DNA of 64,000 nucleotides from Bifidobacterium sp. (GTDB lineage Bacteria > Actinomycetota > Actinomycetes > Actinomycetales > Bifidobacteriaceae), in assembly GCA_022640915.1 (NCBI GenBank), contig JALCCT010000001.1, forward strand, positions 225,211 to 289,210, written 5' to 3'. The notes under the pieces are model-generated. The model was given only the letters and a program-made list of their open reading frames with translations, did no database searches and was not told the DNA's origin. Below, one piece after another: positions 19,065 through 29,908 of the stretch (positions within the stretch are counted from its first letter, which is position 1; every line of letters starts with the position of its first letter). Made by a program: the position numbers and the translations under genes.

Positions 19065-19448
19065 GTCGTCCTCCTTTATATGCAGTCGTTCCGAGCCGCG
19101 ATATCCCTGTCGAATAGTGGTCGCAACCACCGCTTTCGCATGCCGCAACCCCATGCCGCCGGCCGAATGGATCGGTCGCACTTACGACGATACCGGCCAC
19201 GCCCGTTGCGCGCATCCTTTCAAGCCCCACGCGCAATCGAGCGAATCTGCGCGAACCGCTCCGCACACTGGAAAGCTGCACCGTGCCTATCCAAGCCCCT
19301 CTGGCCTTCGCCAAGCCACGCCCCCCTAGGCGCCGCTTGCCTGGGCATGGGCATCAAACCCCATGCCTGTCACCGGTTCGATACTGCTCCGGTGCCCGCG
19401 CAAGTAACGGGCGAGGCATATGCGCCGGGCAACGATACACTTAGGATC
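19065..19448. promoter_or_regulatory. Divergent intergenic region, pfpI-like / dtxR-like
   Basis: 384 bp with divergent genes on both sides, so both promoters should be here. The DtxR reading frame stays open upstream to 19080, but nothing in that extension resembles the family. I see no clear hairpin or operator. Confidence 0.35.
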
Positions 19449-20282
19449 ATGGCATTACAGGATCTTTCCTCCAACGCGCAGGACTATCTCAAAGTCATCT
19501 GGGGGCTGCACGAATGGGGCAGTACCCCGGTGCAACCTTCAGATCTGGCCAATCGTGCGCACGTTAGGCCTTCCACCGTTTCAGGCGCCGTGACCCGGCT
19601 TGTCTCCGGCGGCTATGCGCGGCATGACCCGTACGGGGCCATCGAGCTGACCGACAAGGGCGAGCATTATGCATTGGCCATGGTGCGGCGGCATAGACTG
19701 CTGGAGACTTTTCTGGTGAGCGCGCTGCACTATTCATGGGACGAAGTGCATGCCGAGGCCGACGCCCTAGAGCACGCCGCGTCGGATATGATGATCGACC
19801 GTATCGACGCGATGCTCGGCCATCCTGCGACCGATCCGCACGGCGACCCGATCCCGCGGGCCAACGGCTCGCTTCCCGCTGTCGCCCAGACCCCACTGTC
19901 GACGGTGCCAGCAGGAACATCCGTGAGCATCGAGCGTGTGAGCGATGAGGATCCCAGCCTGCTGCGCTATCTTGACGCAGAAGGCATCACCATCGGCACC
20001 GCAGTACGGGTCGCAGCACACGACGCGCGGTCCGGTGCGATAACGCTCGTGCCTTTGCCAAGATTGCTGGCGGCAAGAACGATAGGGCATGCATCAGCAC
20101 CAGCAGCATCACCATCCAGTGGGCCAAAAACCGCCGCTTCATCTTCCCAACCGGTCAATCTGCCAGCTTCGTCGGCCGATCACATCCATGTGCGCATCAT
20201 CGGCGGGCACGCTGCCGACAAAGACACCGTTGAGGAAGACATTGCTGGAGGAGACTCTGCTGGAGAAAGCACAGCGAACTAA
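19449..20282 (+). CDS. DtxR/MntR-family metal-dependent transcriptional regulator
   Basis: This is a winged-helix repressor that senses Mn2+ or Fe2+. Residues 1-65 form the DNA-binding domain (SSNAQDYLKVIWGL, then RPSTVSGAVTRLVSGG), and 65-140 the metal-binding dimerisation domain (HRLLETFLVSALHYSWDEVHAEADALEH, which carries the expected Glu and His ligands). A FeoA/SH3-like region follows, interrupted and extended by a low-complexity Ala/Ser/Pro tail to 277 aa, longer than typical MntR or DtxR. The start at ATG 19449 is set by family length. An MntH-type transporter 0.9 kb downstream is the obvious target. Confidence 0.88.
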   Translation: MALQDLSSNAQDYLKVIWGLHEWGSTPVQPSDLANRAHVRPSTVSGAVTRLVSGGYARHDPYGAIELTDKGEHYALAMVRRHRLLETFLVSALHYSWDEVHAEADALEHAASDMMIDRIDAMLGHPATDPHGDPIPRANGSLPAVAQTPLSTVPAGTSVSIERVSDEDPSLLRYLDAEGITIGTAVRVAAHDARSGAITLVPLPRLLAARTIGHASAPAASPSSGPKTAASSSQPVNLPASSADHIHVRIIGGHAADKDTVEEDIAGGDSAGESTAN

Positions 20283-20390
20283 GAGCAGTCGCGATACAGG
20301 GATAGCAAATTCGCCGTTTGTAACGCATCCGTCGTCTTCGACGCCTCTCTCGTATGCCATAATGGGCCTCAACGCAGGAACAACGAAAGG

Positions 20391-21026
20391 ATGCATCACA
20401 TGGCGTGCTTGGATATCGAGGTGCTGCTGTTCGAGGGGTTCGAGCCGCTGGATGCGTTCGGACCGGTGGAAATGCTGGGGTATCTTGGCAAGGTCGACGG
20501 ATCGAGCGTCGAAACACGGCTGCGTTTCGTGTCGCAGCATGGCGCAGTGGTGCACGGCGGCTATGGCGTACCCGTACAGACAGCGTCGGTTGCGAACGAC
20601 GACAAGCCCGATGTACTGCTGGTTCCTGGTGGAGGCGGCACACGCCCACTGAGCAAGGACGCCAGCTTCATTGCCATGCTCGACTCCTTGGCATCGCGCA
20701 GCGAGCATTGCCTGACGGTCTGCACCGGTTCGGCCTTGCTCGCAGCAACTGGCCAACTCGATGGGATGCGTGCAACCTCGAACAAGCGTGCCCTGAACTG
20801 GGTGAAATCCGTGCGGCCGCAAGTAGATTGGCAAGATCAGGCCCGATGGACGAGCGATGGAAAATACGTTACCTCGTCAGGCATAAGCGCCGGCATCGAT
20901 ATGGCGCTGGGCTGGATCGCCGCGCAATACGGCCCAGCGCTCGCACGACGTATCGCCGAGCATACCGAGTACCGCTGGGCCGAGAACCCATGTGACGATC
21001 CCTTCGCGCCACATCAGCATCATTAA
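20391..21026 (+). CDS. DJ-1/PfpI family protein, AraC-N-terminal / isonitrile hydratase-like
   Basis: This 211-aa single-domain class I glutamine-amidotransferase-fold protein has the nucleophile motif LTVCTGSALLAATG (Cys111) and FEGFEPLDAFGPVE near the N-terminus with the site acid. This arrangement is shared by isonitrile hydratases and by the sensor domain of some AraC regulators. No helix-turn-helix is present, so it is not a regulator itself. ATG at 20391 or 20400 are both usable (AAAGG box). The substrate cannot be predicted. Confidence 0.85.
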   Translation: MHHMACLDIEVLLFEGFEPLDAFGPVEMLGYLGKVDGSSVETRLRFVSQHGAVVHGGYGVPVQTASVANDDKPDVLLVPGGGGTRPLSKDASFIAMLDSLASRSEHCLTVCTGSALLAATGQLDGMRATSNKRALNWVKSVRPQVDWQDQARWTSDGKYVTSSGISAGIDMALGWIAAQYGPALARRIAEHTEYRWAENPCDDPFAPHQHH

Positions 21027-21135
21027 AGCACAGCGGCATCAAGTAGAAATGCCGGCCTGGCCAGATGGTTTCCCCGAACCTTCGAGACCAGCGGTATGCC
21101 CACCTTCGACACAGATTATTATCAGAGCATTGCCC

Positions 21136-22548
21136 TCACAACGCTGCGAACAGATCGCCGACTGTCTGCACGATAAGCTGGATGTTCAGGCCGGTGAGCA
21201 CCGCCACGACTATCCAGGCGACGATGGCCAGCCAGAGCGGGTTAGCATGCTTGCCCATGATCTTCTTGGACGAAGTAAGCCACACGAGCGGCACCATGGA
21301 GATCGGCAGCGCCACGCATAGGAAGACTTGCGAGTAGACGAGCAGGCTGTCGAGGGCGGATTCCCTGCCACCGAAGACGATGGCGCAGATGAGCACAGGG
21401 ATGATCGAGATGACGCGCGTGACAAGGCGGCGCAGCCACAGCGGGATGTGCATACGGATGAAGCCCTCCATCACGATCTGACCGGTCAACGTGCCAGTGA
21501 TCGTGGAGTTCTGACCGGATGCCAGCAGCGCCACGGCGAACAGAGTGCTAAGCGCAGCGCTGGCAACAGGGCCAGCCAACGACGAGTCACCCAGCGCGTT
21601 GTACAGGGAGGTGAAGGTGTCAAGCCCGTCGCCATGGCCGAAGAACATCGCCGCGCCAAGGACAAGCAACAGGCAATTGACCACGAACGCCACGCTGAGT
21701 TGAATATTGGAATCCCAGGCGGCGAAGCGCACGGCATGATCGACCTGCGCCTCGTCGTCACGATCCACGTCGCGCGTCTGCACGATTGAGGAGTGCAGGT
21801 AGAGGTTGTGCGGCATCACGGTCGCGCCGACGATGCCTAGGGCCATGGTGAGCTGCGAAGGCTTGAGAATATCAGGGCTGGGCAAGAACCCGGCGAACAT
21901 AGCACCCATGTCCGGCTTGGCGATCGCCACCTCATAGACGAATACGACCACGATGATGCCGATCAGCGAAGCGACGATAGCTTCGATCTTACGGAACCCG
22001 ATTCTCGTGAGTAGCAGCAAGAGCAGCACGTCGAGCACGGTGAGCGTCACTCCCACAGTCAGCGGGATGCCGAAGAGCAAATTGAGCGCGATCGCGCCGC
22101 CGATCACTTCGGCGATGTCGGTGGCCATCACAGCCAGCTCCGTGCAGATCCACAATACGAATCCCAGCTTGCGCCCGACATGCATGCGCGTGGCCTGCGC
22201 GAGATCAAGACCGGTGACGATGCCGAGCTTGGCGCACATGTATTGCAGTATCATCGCGATGACGCTGGAGATCAGGATCACCGACATGAGCAGATAGCCG
22301 AACTGGGCTCCGCCGCCGATTGAGGTGATCCAGTTGCCCGGATCCATGTATCCCACGGCAATGAGCGCACCGGGACCAGAGAAGGCCGCGAGGCTCTTCC
22401 AGAATCCTACGGAACGCGAAGGAACGCGTATCGTCGAGTTGATTTCCTCGAGCGAGCGCCCGTTCGCAGTTGTCACCAATGGTCGTCTACGCGCCGCGCC
22501 GGACGGGTCACTCATGGTGACCTTGCCTATGTTATTTGCCATCGTCAT
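21136..22548 (-). CDS. mntH: Nramp-family divalent metal (Mn2+) transporter
   Basis: This is a proton-coupled manganese importer with 11 or so spans over 470 aa. The two metal-site helices carry the classic signatures: DPGNW in span 1 and [10 protein letters not shown] in span 6. A ribosome binding site GGAGG lies 8 nt before ATG 22548. A second ATG at residue 12 is possible. Repeats in its promoter and a DtxR/MntR-type gene nearby suggest metal-dependent control. Confidence 0.95.
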   Translation of the reverse strand: MTMANNIGKVTMSDPSGAARRRPLVTTANGRSLEEINSTIRVPSRSVGFWKSLAAFSGPGALIAVGYMDPGNWITSIGGGAQFGYLLMSVILISSVIAMILQYMCAKLGIVTGLDLAQATRMHVGRKLGFVLWICTELAVMATDIAEVIGGAIALNLLFGIPLTVGVTLTVLDVLLLLLLTRIGFRKIEAIVASLIGIIVVVFVYEVAIAKPDMGAMFAGFLPSPDILKPSQLTMALGIVGATVMPHNLYLHSSIVQTRDVDRDDEAQVDHAVRFAAWDSNIQLSVAFVVNCLLLVLGAAMFFGHGDGLDTFTSLYNALGDSSLAGPVASAALSTLFAVALLASGQNSTITGTLTGQIVMEGFIRMHIPLWLRRLVTRVISIIPVLICAIVFGGRESALDSLLVYSQVFLCVALPISMVPLVWLTSSKKIMGKHANPLWLAIVAWIVVAVLTGLNIQLIVQTVGDLFAAL

Positions 22549-22573
22549 TACCGTTGCCTCCGTATCGTCCGCC

Positions 22574-22616
22574 AGTATATTCGAGGGGTAGAACTTTTAT
22601 GTTACGGAATGTTACG
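22574..22616 (-). promoter_or_regulatory. mntH promoter with paired GTTACG repeats
   Basis: On the minus strand TATACT (22574-22579) is a near-perfect -10 box. Where the -35 should be, GTTACG occurs twice (22601-22606 and 22611-22616), exactly one helical turn apart. The repeats could bind a metal regulator or replace a poor -35. Binding is inference. Confidence 0.5.
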
Positions 22617-22619
22617 CAG

Positions 22620-22926
22620 CGCTGACGGGCAGAATATTGGAGGGTATGGCCACCTACAATTCCGCCATGATCGCCCTGGACCTATCCCGATGGCGTACTG
22701 AGCCCCCCTCGGCGCCGCCTTTCTCAGTTTCCTTTCAGATTGCTAACAGCTATGTATCAGAAGAGAACCAAGAAACACCTATCAAACCTGCCCATAATGG
22801 TGGCGTTCGGGACGCTTCCCTCATTCGGCCTGCGACCCGGCTACGCTGTAACCTATAAGCCGAAAAGCGGCTCGATGACCCAAAACGTATCAGCTGTGGG
22901 CCGCAGGAGAACTGGAGAAGCACCAC
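22620..22926. other. Intergenic region upstream of the ABC permease
   Basis: About 300 bp between divergent genes. It must hold the promoter of the permease operon. No gene or strong hairpin is visible. Confidence 0.3.
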
Positions 22927-24345
22927 ATGTTCGTTCTCAAGAACGCATGGTCAGCATTGACACGCCATATTTGGCGCACCGTATTCATGATTGCGATCGC
23001 GGCATTAGTCGCTTTTGCGAGTATGTTCGGCCAAGCCGCCCTACAGGCAAATGACAGCGCGACAGGCAGCACGTATGAGAAGCAGCAAGCCACAGCGGTG
23101 ATACGACCGAAGGCATCCGCCCTTGCCAAGCGCGACGGCGCCGACGTGGCGTGGGTGAAGAACTATCTGTCGTGGAACGACTACTCCGCATACGCCACCG
23201 CAGCACAGAACAGCAACCTCCAATTCGCCTACTCATTCGCCGAATCGGTGCCGGTGCGCCAGAGCGATTCCATTGCGGCGATCCCCGGAGCGAACAGCTC
23301 GGCTTCACCCTCGGCCACGGGCGGAGACTTCATCCTGCGCGGCTTGTACACCAAAGACGCCGTTAAATCCAATGATCTCGGCACTTTCAAACTCGTCGAT
23401 GGCAAGCAGCTCAACTACACCGGCCAAGACAAGTCCGGCGTGCTCGTCTCGCAGAAGCTGGCTGCGAAAAACAAGTTGAAAATCGGCAGCAAATTCACAG
23501 TCGGCGACGCCACCAACACCAAAAAGACTTATTCCTTCACGGTATCGGGCATATACGCATACACCAATGCCGCGCCCAAAGGCTATGGTTCAGACGCCAA
23601 GCTCGCCAAAGACAATCGTGACAATGCAATCTACACGAGCTACTACGCCTTCGGCGCGAATGGCCTGGATTCATCCACTGCGAAAGGCTGGTCTACACCC
23701 GATCTCAATGTCATATTCCAGTTGAGCAATCCAGCTGACTACGAAAAATTCGCCACACTGGCGAAGGCCACGAAGATACCGGCCACGCTGACGATCTCTT
23801 CGCCATCGCTTGATGCCTATCGGCGCAGCATCGCTCCGCTGGGCGATCTCGCTGCAACGATGCGCACCGTTATGGTCGCCACTTGGGCTGCTGGCGCGCT
23901 GGCGATGCTCGTGCTCGTGGGATTGAGCGTGCGAAGGCGGCGCGGCGAGGTTTCGACCGCGCTGATTATCGGGGTCGGCAAGGCACGCATCAGCTGGCAG
24001 CTCGCCGTCGAGATACTGCTGCCCACACTGCTCGGGCTTGCCATCGGCTTGCTCGCGGCGGGCTTCGGCTCCCGGCCGCTGGGAGCTGCGCTGGCCAGCG
24101 GAGCTCAGATCCCCGTAGGCGCAGCCATGATCTGGCGAGTCATCGGCTGGGGGGTGTGCGCGTGCGTGGCGTTGGGGTTCGTCGCTTCATTGCGAGCACT
24201 ACTTGCCCGCAATTCGGCGCTTTTCGAGCGGCGCGACGATGCCGCTTCAACAGTGGATTCGGCTGCTGCTTATCATTCGAAACCACAATCGGCAACGCAA
24301 ATAGCGCCGCAAACAAAAACCAGTAAGCAAGGAGATGCGGCATGA
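22927..24345 (+). CDS. FtsX/MacB-like ABC transporter permease
   Basis: This 472-aa membrane protein has one N-terminal span (about 17-37), a large extracytoplasmic domain (about 40-300; LVDGKQLNYTG...GVLVSQKLAAKNKLKIGSKF is typical of MacB periplasmic cores) and three C-terminal spans (about 315-425). That is the four-span FtsX topology. Such permeases drive mechanotransmission rather than simple transport. Its stop overlaps the start of the partner ATPase as ATGA. The short cytoplasmic tail is rich in Ala, Ser and Gln. Confidence 0.82.
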   Translation: MFVLKNAWSALTRHIWRTVFMIAIAALVAFASMFGQAALQANDSATGSTYEKQQATAVIRPKASALAKRDGADVAWVKNYLSWNDYSAYATAAQNSNLQFAYSFAESVPVRQSDSIAAIPGANSSASPSATGGDFILRGLYTKDAVKSNDLGTFKLVDGKQLNYTGQDKSGVLVSQKLAAKNKLKIGSKFTVGDATNTKKTYSFTVSGIYAYTNAAPKGYGSDAKLAKDNRDNAIYTSYYAFGANGLDSSTAKGWSTPDLNVIFQLSNPADYEKFATLAKATKIPATLTISSPSLDAYRRSIAPLGDLAATMRTVMVATWAAGALAMLVLVGLSVRRRRGEVSTALIIGVGKARISWQLAVEILLPTLLGLAIGLLAAGFGSRPLGAALASGAQIPVGAAMIWRVIGWGVCACVALGFVASLRALLARNSALFERRDDAASTVDSAAAYHSKPQSATQIAPQTKTSKQGDAA

Positions 24346-25403
24346 CACGCGACGACAGTGCAAACGAAAACCTTTCCGAGGCAGGCCAGCCAGCATCTGA
24401 AGAACCCGAGACCCCCGCGGAGCGACAGACCGTCCAGTTCAGCGTCGTATTCGACGACGACGCGGAGTACGACGTCCCGACCGTCGATAGTCTCGACGCC
24501 GAATTGACGGCGGACGCTGAGCCGCCGAGTATTGATCCATCGGATACCGCCTCGCGCAACGATGCTGACGCTGCGGACAGACAGCCACACGACACCGATA
24601 CCGCCGATGGCCGCCTGACCGCCCATCTGGAAACCGAAAACATCGAGGCCGGCGGCACCAGCACACACATCGCTGACCGCGACAACATCTCGGAGCCTGC
24701 AGCCTCGGACGCATGGATACGCCACAGCGACGATCTTCTCCTCAAGTCCTACCCCACCTTTGCTTTGGACCACGTCACGGTACGCAACCGCAAGTCCGGC
24801 CGCGCGGTACTCAGCAGCGTGCAAATGCCGTTTTATGCAGGGCAGCTGTATGCCGTGTCGGTCAACGACGACGAGCAGCGGACGGCTTTGCTGGCGGTCA
24901 TGGGCGGATTCGTCAGGCCGGACAGCGGCCAGGTAATGCTCAAAAGCGCGAATATCAACGAGCTGGAGATCAACGAAATCCGCGGTCATCGCATCGCTCT
25001 GGTGCCTCAGCGTTTCGCCTTGCGCGAGGATTTGGACGCAGTGGCGAACCTTGTGTACGCCATGGAGGCTTCCGGCCGCACTTTCTTGAAGCCCAAACCG
25101 GTGCTGGCGCGCGAGCTGCTGGCTTCAGCAGGCTGCGACGATGTGCATGCCGGTGTGCCAGTGCGTGAATTGTCTGAAATCGAACGCCGCCGTACAGCGG
25201 TGGCCCGAGCTATCTGCTGCGAAGCCACAGCGGTGGTCATCGATGAGCCGACAGCAGGCCTGGGCGGCGATGAGACCAAAGCCGTGCTCGCGCTGCTCGC
25301 AACAATCGCCCACACCGGCGACCCGAAGCGCTGCGTCATCATGCTCACATCAAGTGCCGCCGACATTGATGCCGCCGACACGGTGTACGACGTGGATGAC
25401 TGA
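24342..25403 (+). CDS. ABC-type ATPase with degenerate Walker A and signature motifs
   Basis: This should be the nucleotide-binding partner of the FtsX-like permease. Residues 1-125 are acidic and disordered. The ABC domain follows, but where the Walker A P-loop belongs the sequence reads VSVNDDEQRTALL, with no GxxGxGK[ST] and no lysine. The signature is LSEIERRR instead of LSGGQ. Walker B (AVVIDEPTAGLGG) and the Q-loop region (LVPQRF) are kept. The protein probably binds nucleotide poorly or not at all. The frame is intact over 353 aa, so it is not simply a pseudogene. Confidence 0.75.
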   Translation: MTRDDSANENLSEAGQPASEEPETPAERQTVQFSVVFDDDAEYDVPTVDSLDAELTADAEPPSIDPSDTASRNDADAADRQPHDTDTADGRLTAHLETENIEAGGTSTHIADRDNISEPAASDAWIRHSDDLLLKSYPTFALDHVTVRNRKSGRAVLSSVQMPFYAGQLYAVSVNDDEQRTALLAVMGGFVRPDSGQVMLKSANINELEINEIRGHRIALVPQRFALREDLDAVANLVYAMEASGRTFLKPKPVLARELLASAGCDDVHAGVPVRELSEIERRRTAVARAICCEATAVVIDEPTAGLGGDETKAVLALLATIAHTGDPKRCVIMLTSSAADIDAADTVYDVDD

Positions 25404-25431
25404 ATAAAGAAGAGCCGAAGAAACCCTGCTT

Positions 25432-27113
<1,682 letters not shown>

Positions 27114-27118
27114 CGAAC

Positions 27119-27152
27119 AAAAGCCGCTCGGATTCGCTCCGGGCGGCTTTTT
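27119..27152 (+). terminator. Rho-independent terminator after tRNA-Ala
   Basis: Nine-bp stem AAAAGCCGC (27119-27127) with GCGGCTTTT (27143-27151), extended by weaker pairs in the loop, followed by T residues. It lies inside the island end, so the element supplies the tRNA with its terminator. Confidence 0.8.
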
Positions 27153-27250
27153 CGTTGTTATTCCGCCCTTGTTGGGCCATTCTGCTGCGGTTTCCCCCTC
27201 TGGACGTACTGGCATTTTGCGGCACGACATGCCATGATTGTGCACAGTTG

Positions 27251-27271
27251 ATGTGGTAACAGGTGTGGTAA
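27251..27271 (+). promoter_or_regulatory. Putative integrase arm-type sites, left
   Basis: ATGTGGTAA at 27251-27259 and GTGTGGTAA at 27263-27271 lie 12 bp apart, just before the integrase gene. The same tandem with the same 12-bp spacing is found near the right end (35132 and 35144). Confidence 0.6.
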
Positions 27272-27304
27272 AAACCACCCCCACGTCTCTCGTCTGGAGG
27301 CACG

Positions 27305-28597
27305 GTGGCACGGAGATTCGGCGCGGTCAGGACCAAACGATCACGCAACCGCACGTGGCTCGAGGCAAGCTATCTCACACCGGTGTGGGCGTTCGCGAAA
27401 TGGCCCGGTCTCAAGGACCGACAGTACGCCAATTTCGAGAGCGACGAGGAATACGCGGCGAGGTCCTGGCTGCACGATGCGAAGCTCCGGATCGAGGCGG
27501 GGGTCTGGGAGCCCGAGGTCGAGGTCAGGCGCGACGAGATACGCGGGACGCTGACGTTCGGCCAATACTTCGAGCAATGGATGGCATCCAGACGCACCAA
27601 GGACGGCGCTCAATTGGAACCCGGCACCGCGTACCGACTGCGCAAGGACTGCGAGAACCACGTGCTCCCGCATTTCAGCGGCATGCGGCTGTCCGAGATC
27701 ACCAGCCGCGACGTGGAACGGTGGTGGGATTCGCTCGACCATTCGCAGGCGGGCATGTGCATCAACAGCCTCAAGGTCCTCAAAGCGGTCCTCAGGACGG
27801 CCAGCAGCCCCGGCAGCGACGGCGAAAGCCCGCTCATCACGGCCAACCCGTGCCACATCAAAACGCCGAAGCCGGAACGGGAAAGCCAGACGATCCCCGC
27901 CACCGTCAAGGAAGTCGAAACCATCCACGACGCGATGCCGGACGGATACCGGGAGACGATCTACATCGCCGTGTTCTGCAACGGTCCGAGAATCGGCGAG
28001 GTCTGCGCGTTCCAACGCAAGAACGTCGACCTCGACCACCTGACCCTGCACATACGCGCCAGCAGAAAAACCATCGGAGCCAAGCTCGTCGGCAAAACCA
28101 AAACCACCAACGGCATGCGCGACGAGACGATACCGCCGCAACTCAAACCCATGTTCGAGCAGCTTCTCCAACGAACCGACCCCGAGCCGGACGCCTGGCT
28201 GTTCCCCGCACCGCGAGACCACACGGAACCAATCCACCCCAACGTGCTCCGAGGCTGGTACAACAAAGCCGCGCGACAATCCAACCGCCCCGACTTGAGA
28301 TTCCACGACCTACGCCACACCGCACTCACACTCCTAGCCCAGCAAGGAGCCACCGTCCGAGAACTCATGGACGCCGCCGGACACGCCGACCCCACCATGG
28401 CCATGCGATACCAACACACCGTCCAATCACGATCACAAGACCTCGCACGACGCATCGGCAACCTCATACCAACCCCCGACACCGAGGAAACACTGCGCTC
28501 GCGGATATGGGAGAACCATCTGGAAATTGAACGGCTACACGAAGCGAACGAGGCGCTCGGCCTGAAGATCTCGGCACTTCTGGAATCCAATCATTAA
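27305..28597 (+). CDS. int: Tyrosine recombinase / integrase
   Basis: This site-specific recombinase integrates and excises the island at tRNA-Ala. It has an N-terminal arm-binding region (1-80), a core-binding domain (about 82-185) and a catalytic domain with Arg229 (CNGPRIGE), His334/Arg337 (HDLRHTALTLL), His360 (GHADPTMAMRYQH) and nucleophile Tyr369. The GTG start at 27305 has a good TGGAGG box. The C-terminal 35 residues are a short coiled coil (IERLHEANEALGLKISAL). All catalytic residues are present, so the enzyme should be active. Confidence 0.95.
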   Translation: MARRFGAVRTKRSRNRTWLEASYLTPVWAFAKWPGLKDRQYANFESDEEYAARSWLHDAKLRIEAGVWEPEVEVRRDEIRGTLTFGQYFEQWMASRRTKDGAQLEPGTAYRLRKDCENHVLPHFSGMRLSEITSRDVERWWDSLDHSQAGMCINSLKVLKAVLRTASSPGSDGESPLITANPCHIKTPKPERESQTIPATVKEVETIHDAMPDGYRETIYIAVFCNGPRIGEVCAFQRKNVDLDHLTLHIRASRKTIGAKLVGKTKTTNGMRDETIPPQLKPMFEQLLQRTDPEPDAWLFPAPRDHTEPIHPNVLRGWYNKAARQSNRPDLRFHDLRHTALTLLAQQGATVRELMDAAGHADPTMAMRYQHTVQSRSQDLARRIGNLIPTPDTEETLRSRIWENHLEIERLHEANEALGLKISALLESNH

Positions 28598-28674
28598 TCG
28601 GTACTTCGACGAGCCCTCCACGCTATCTCCGGGTTCCAAGAGTAGGATTCAACTTGAGCAACAGGAGATTGAAC

Positions 28675-29631
28675 ATGGACGAAACCGTTACGGAAACTAA
28701 AGAGCACCGCCTCGGCGACCTGTCCGTGCGCTATTACGGTCCGGCACTCGAAATCAACCATTCGCTGAATGCCAGAGTTCTCGCACCGGCACTGCTCGAC
28801 TTGGCAGACGCCATAGAAGCGGCGAAATCAGAGGTATCACCCGATTCGGAAATCGAACTTCGCGTTGAGGCCACCGAGGTCGGATCCTTTGATCTGATGA
28901 TGTTCCTGCAGGCGGTCGGCCAGTTCTCCACCACGACCCCAGGCCAAGGTCTTGCATATCTGACAGCCATTGGCGGCGTGGGATTCCTCACCATTCTGAT
29001 CGGAGCCTTCAAATTCGCCTCGAACAGATTCAAACAGGGCGAAGGCACCATCGAGAAGAAGGAACCCGCCGAAGACGATGGGACCACCTTCACCGACGAG
29101 AAAGTGACCGTGAAATACCCAGACGGCCAAACCGTCACCTACTTCAGGACATCGATAAGAATCGCCAACAATAGGAGATTCGTCAACAGCACCGGCAAGG
29201 CGCTCGCAGGTCCATCGGACCAAGACGGCGTCGATGGTGCCGAGCTCGCCGGTGCCGGCGAACTCATCAATGTCGATCAGAGGACCGCCCGGACGATGGC
29301 CGACTGGACCCCGGAGGAGAACATCGTCAGACAGACCGACACGGAACTCACCGTCCAGCCCCTGGACGCGCACTTCGAACCCGGCAAGAAATGGCATGTG
29401 ACGGTCGGCGGCGAGACCAAATACACCGTGGACATCGAAGATGAGGGGTTCCTGCAGTCGATTGAGAATGGGAAGCGAATCGGCAAGAAGGACATCTTCG
29501 TCGTCATGCTCCATACCGTTTCATCGATCGGCAAGGACGGCAAGCTAAAGTCACGGCATACAATAACCAAGGTAAGGAAACACATACCAGTCGAGGAGAC
29601 CGAACAGGGAGAGTTCGAATTCCACGAATGA
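28675..29631 (+). CDS. Island cargo protein with one membrane segment, function unknown
   Basis: 318 aa from ATG 28675, which follows an AGGAGA box; the longer TTG frame is less likely. The N-terminal domain (about 14-80: INHSLNARVLAPALLDLADAIEAAKSEV, then VEATEVGSFDLMMFLQAV) resembles, from memory, a family found on islands of many bacteria that starts with a similar LAPALL/GSF pattern. One hydrophobic helix spans 92-113, then an acidic linker (120-135), then a soluble C-terminal domain with TVKYPDGQTVTYFRTS and a beta-rich end. There is no signal peptide and no known catalytic motif. Position right after the integrase is typical of cargo, including defence genes. Function is open. Confidence 0.7.
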   Translation: MDETVTETKEHRLGDLSVRYYGPALEINHSLNARVLAPALLDLADAIEAAKSEVSPDSEIELRVEATEVGSFDLMMFLQAVGQFSTTTPGQGLAYLTAIGGVGFLTILIGAFKFASNRFKQGEGTIEKKEPAEDDGTTFTDEKVTVKYPDGQTVTYFRTSIRIANNRRFVNSTGKALAGPSDQDGVDGAELAGAGELINVDQRTARTMADWTPEENIVRQTDTELTVQPLDAHFEPGKKWHVTVGGETKYTVDIEDEGFLQSIENGKRIGKKDIFVVMLHTVSSIGKDGKLKSRHTITKVRKHIPVEETEQGEFEFHE

Positions 29632-29633
29632 AG

Positions 29634-29741
29634 TTCCCCTGCACCCGACACCATCGAATCACTGTGCTTGAGAGGCTGGAAGCCGAAAACGAGCAGCTGG
29701 TGCTGAAAATCGGGCAGTTGAAAACTTCAGCCGTCCAGTAG
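29634..29741 (+). pseudogene. Fossil of an integrase 3' end
   Basis: Reading two frames in turn gives PAPDTIESL and then ERLEAENEQLVLKIGQLKTS, ending in TAG. The resident integrase ends with IPTPDTEETL and then IERLHEANEALGLKISALL. The DNA is also similar over about 100 bp. This is a degenerate second copy of an integrase tail with one frameshift, lying immediately after the cargo gene. Confidence 0.72.
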
Positions 29742-29863
29742 CGCTCTCTTCTGACGCGTGTACTCGCCAAAAGTCAGCTTCCCTGATGAATACCGCTGAT
29801 TCAGCTCCACCAACGCATCAGTCTGCCCGTTTCTCCCAGTCACGCGAATGCTACAAATAAAGC

Positions 29864-29888
29864 GAAGGGCCCCATAATGGGGCCCTTC
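29864..29888 (-). terminator. Rho-independent terminator for the DUF4190 gene
   Basis: A perfect 10-bp stem GAAGGGCCCC / GGGGCCCTTC with a 5-nt loop. On the minus strand it is followed by a T-rich stretch and lies 20 bp after the DUF4190 stop. Confidence 0.85.
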
Positions 29889-29908
29889 TTAACGGAAAAA
29901 CATCTTGA

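Noticed and set aside
19080..19448. Long N-terminal extension of the DtxR-like gene
   Set aside because: The extra 123 codons show no family similarity and no start signal. The product from 19449 aligns with the DtxR family from its first helix.
27238..28530. 430-codon frame rich in Arg, Pro and His
   Set aside because: It overlaps the integrase in another frame, and its composition is that of a GC-rich shadow. The integrase frame holds all catalytic residues.
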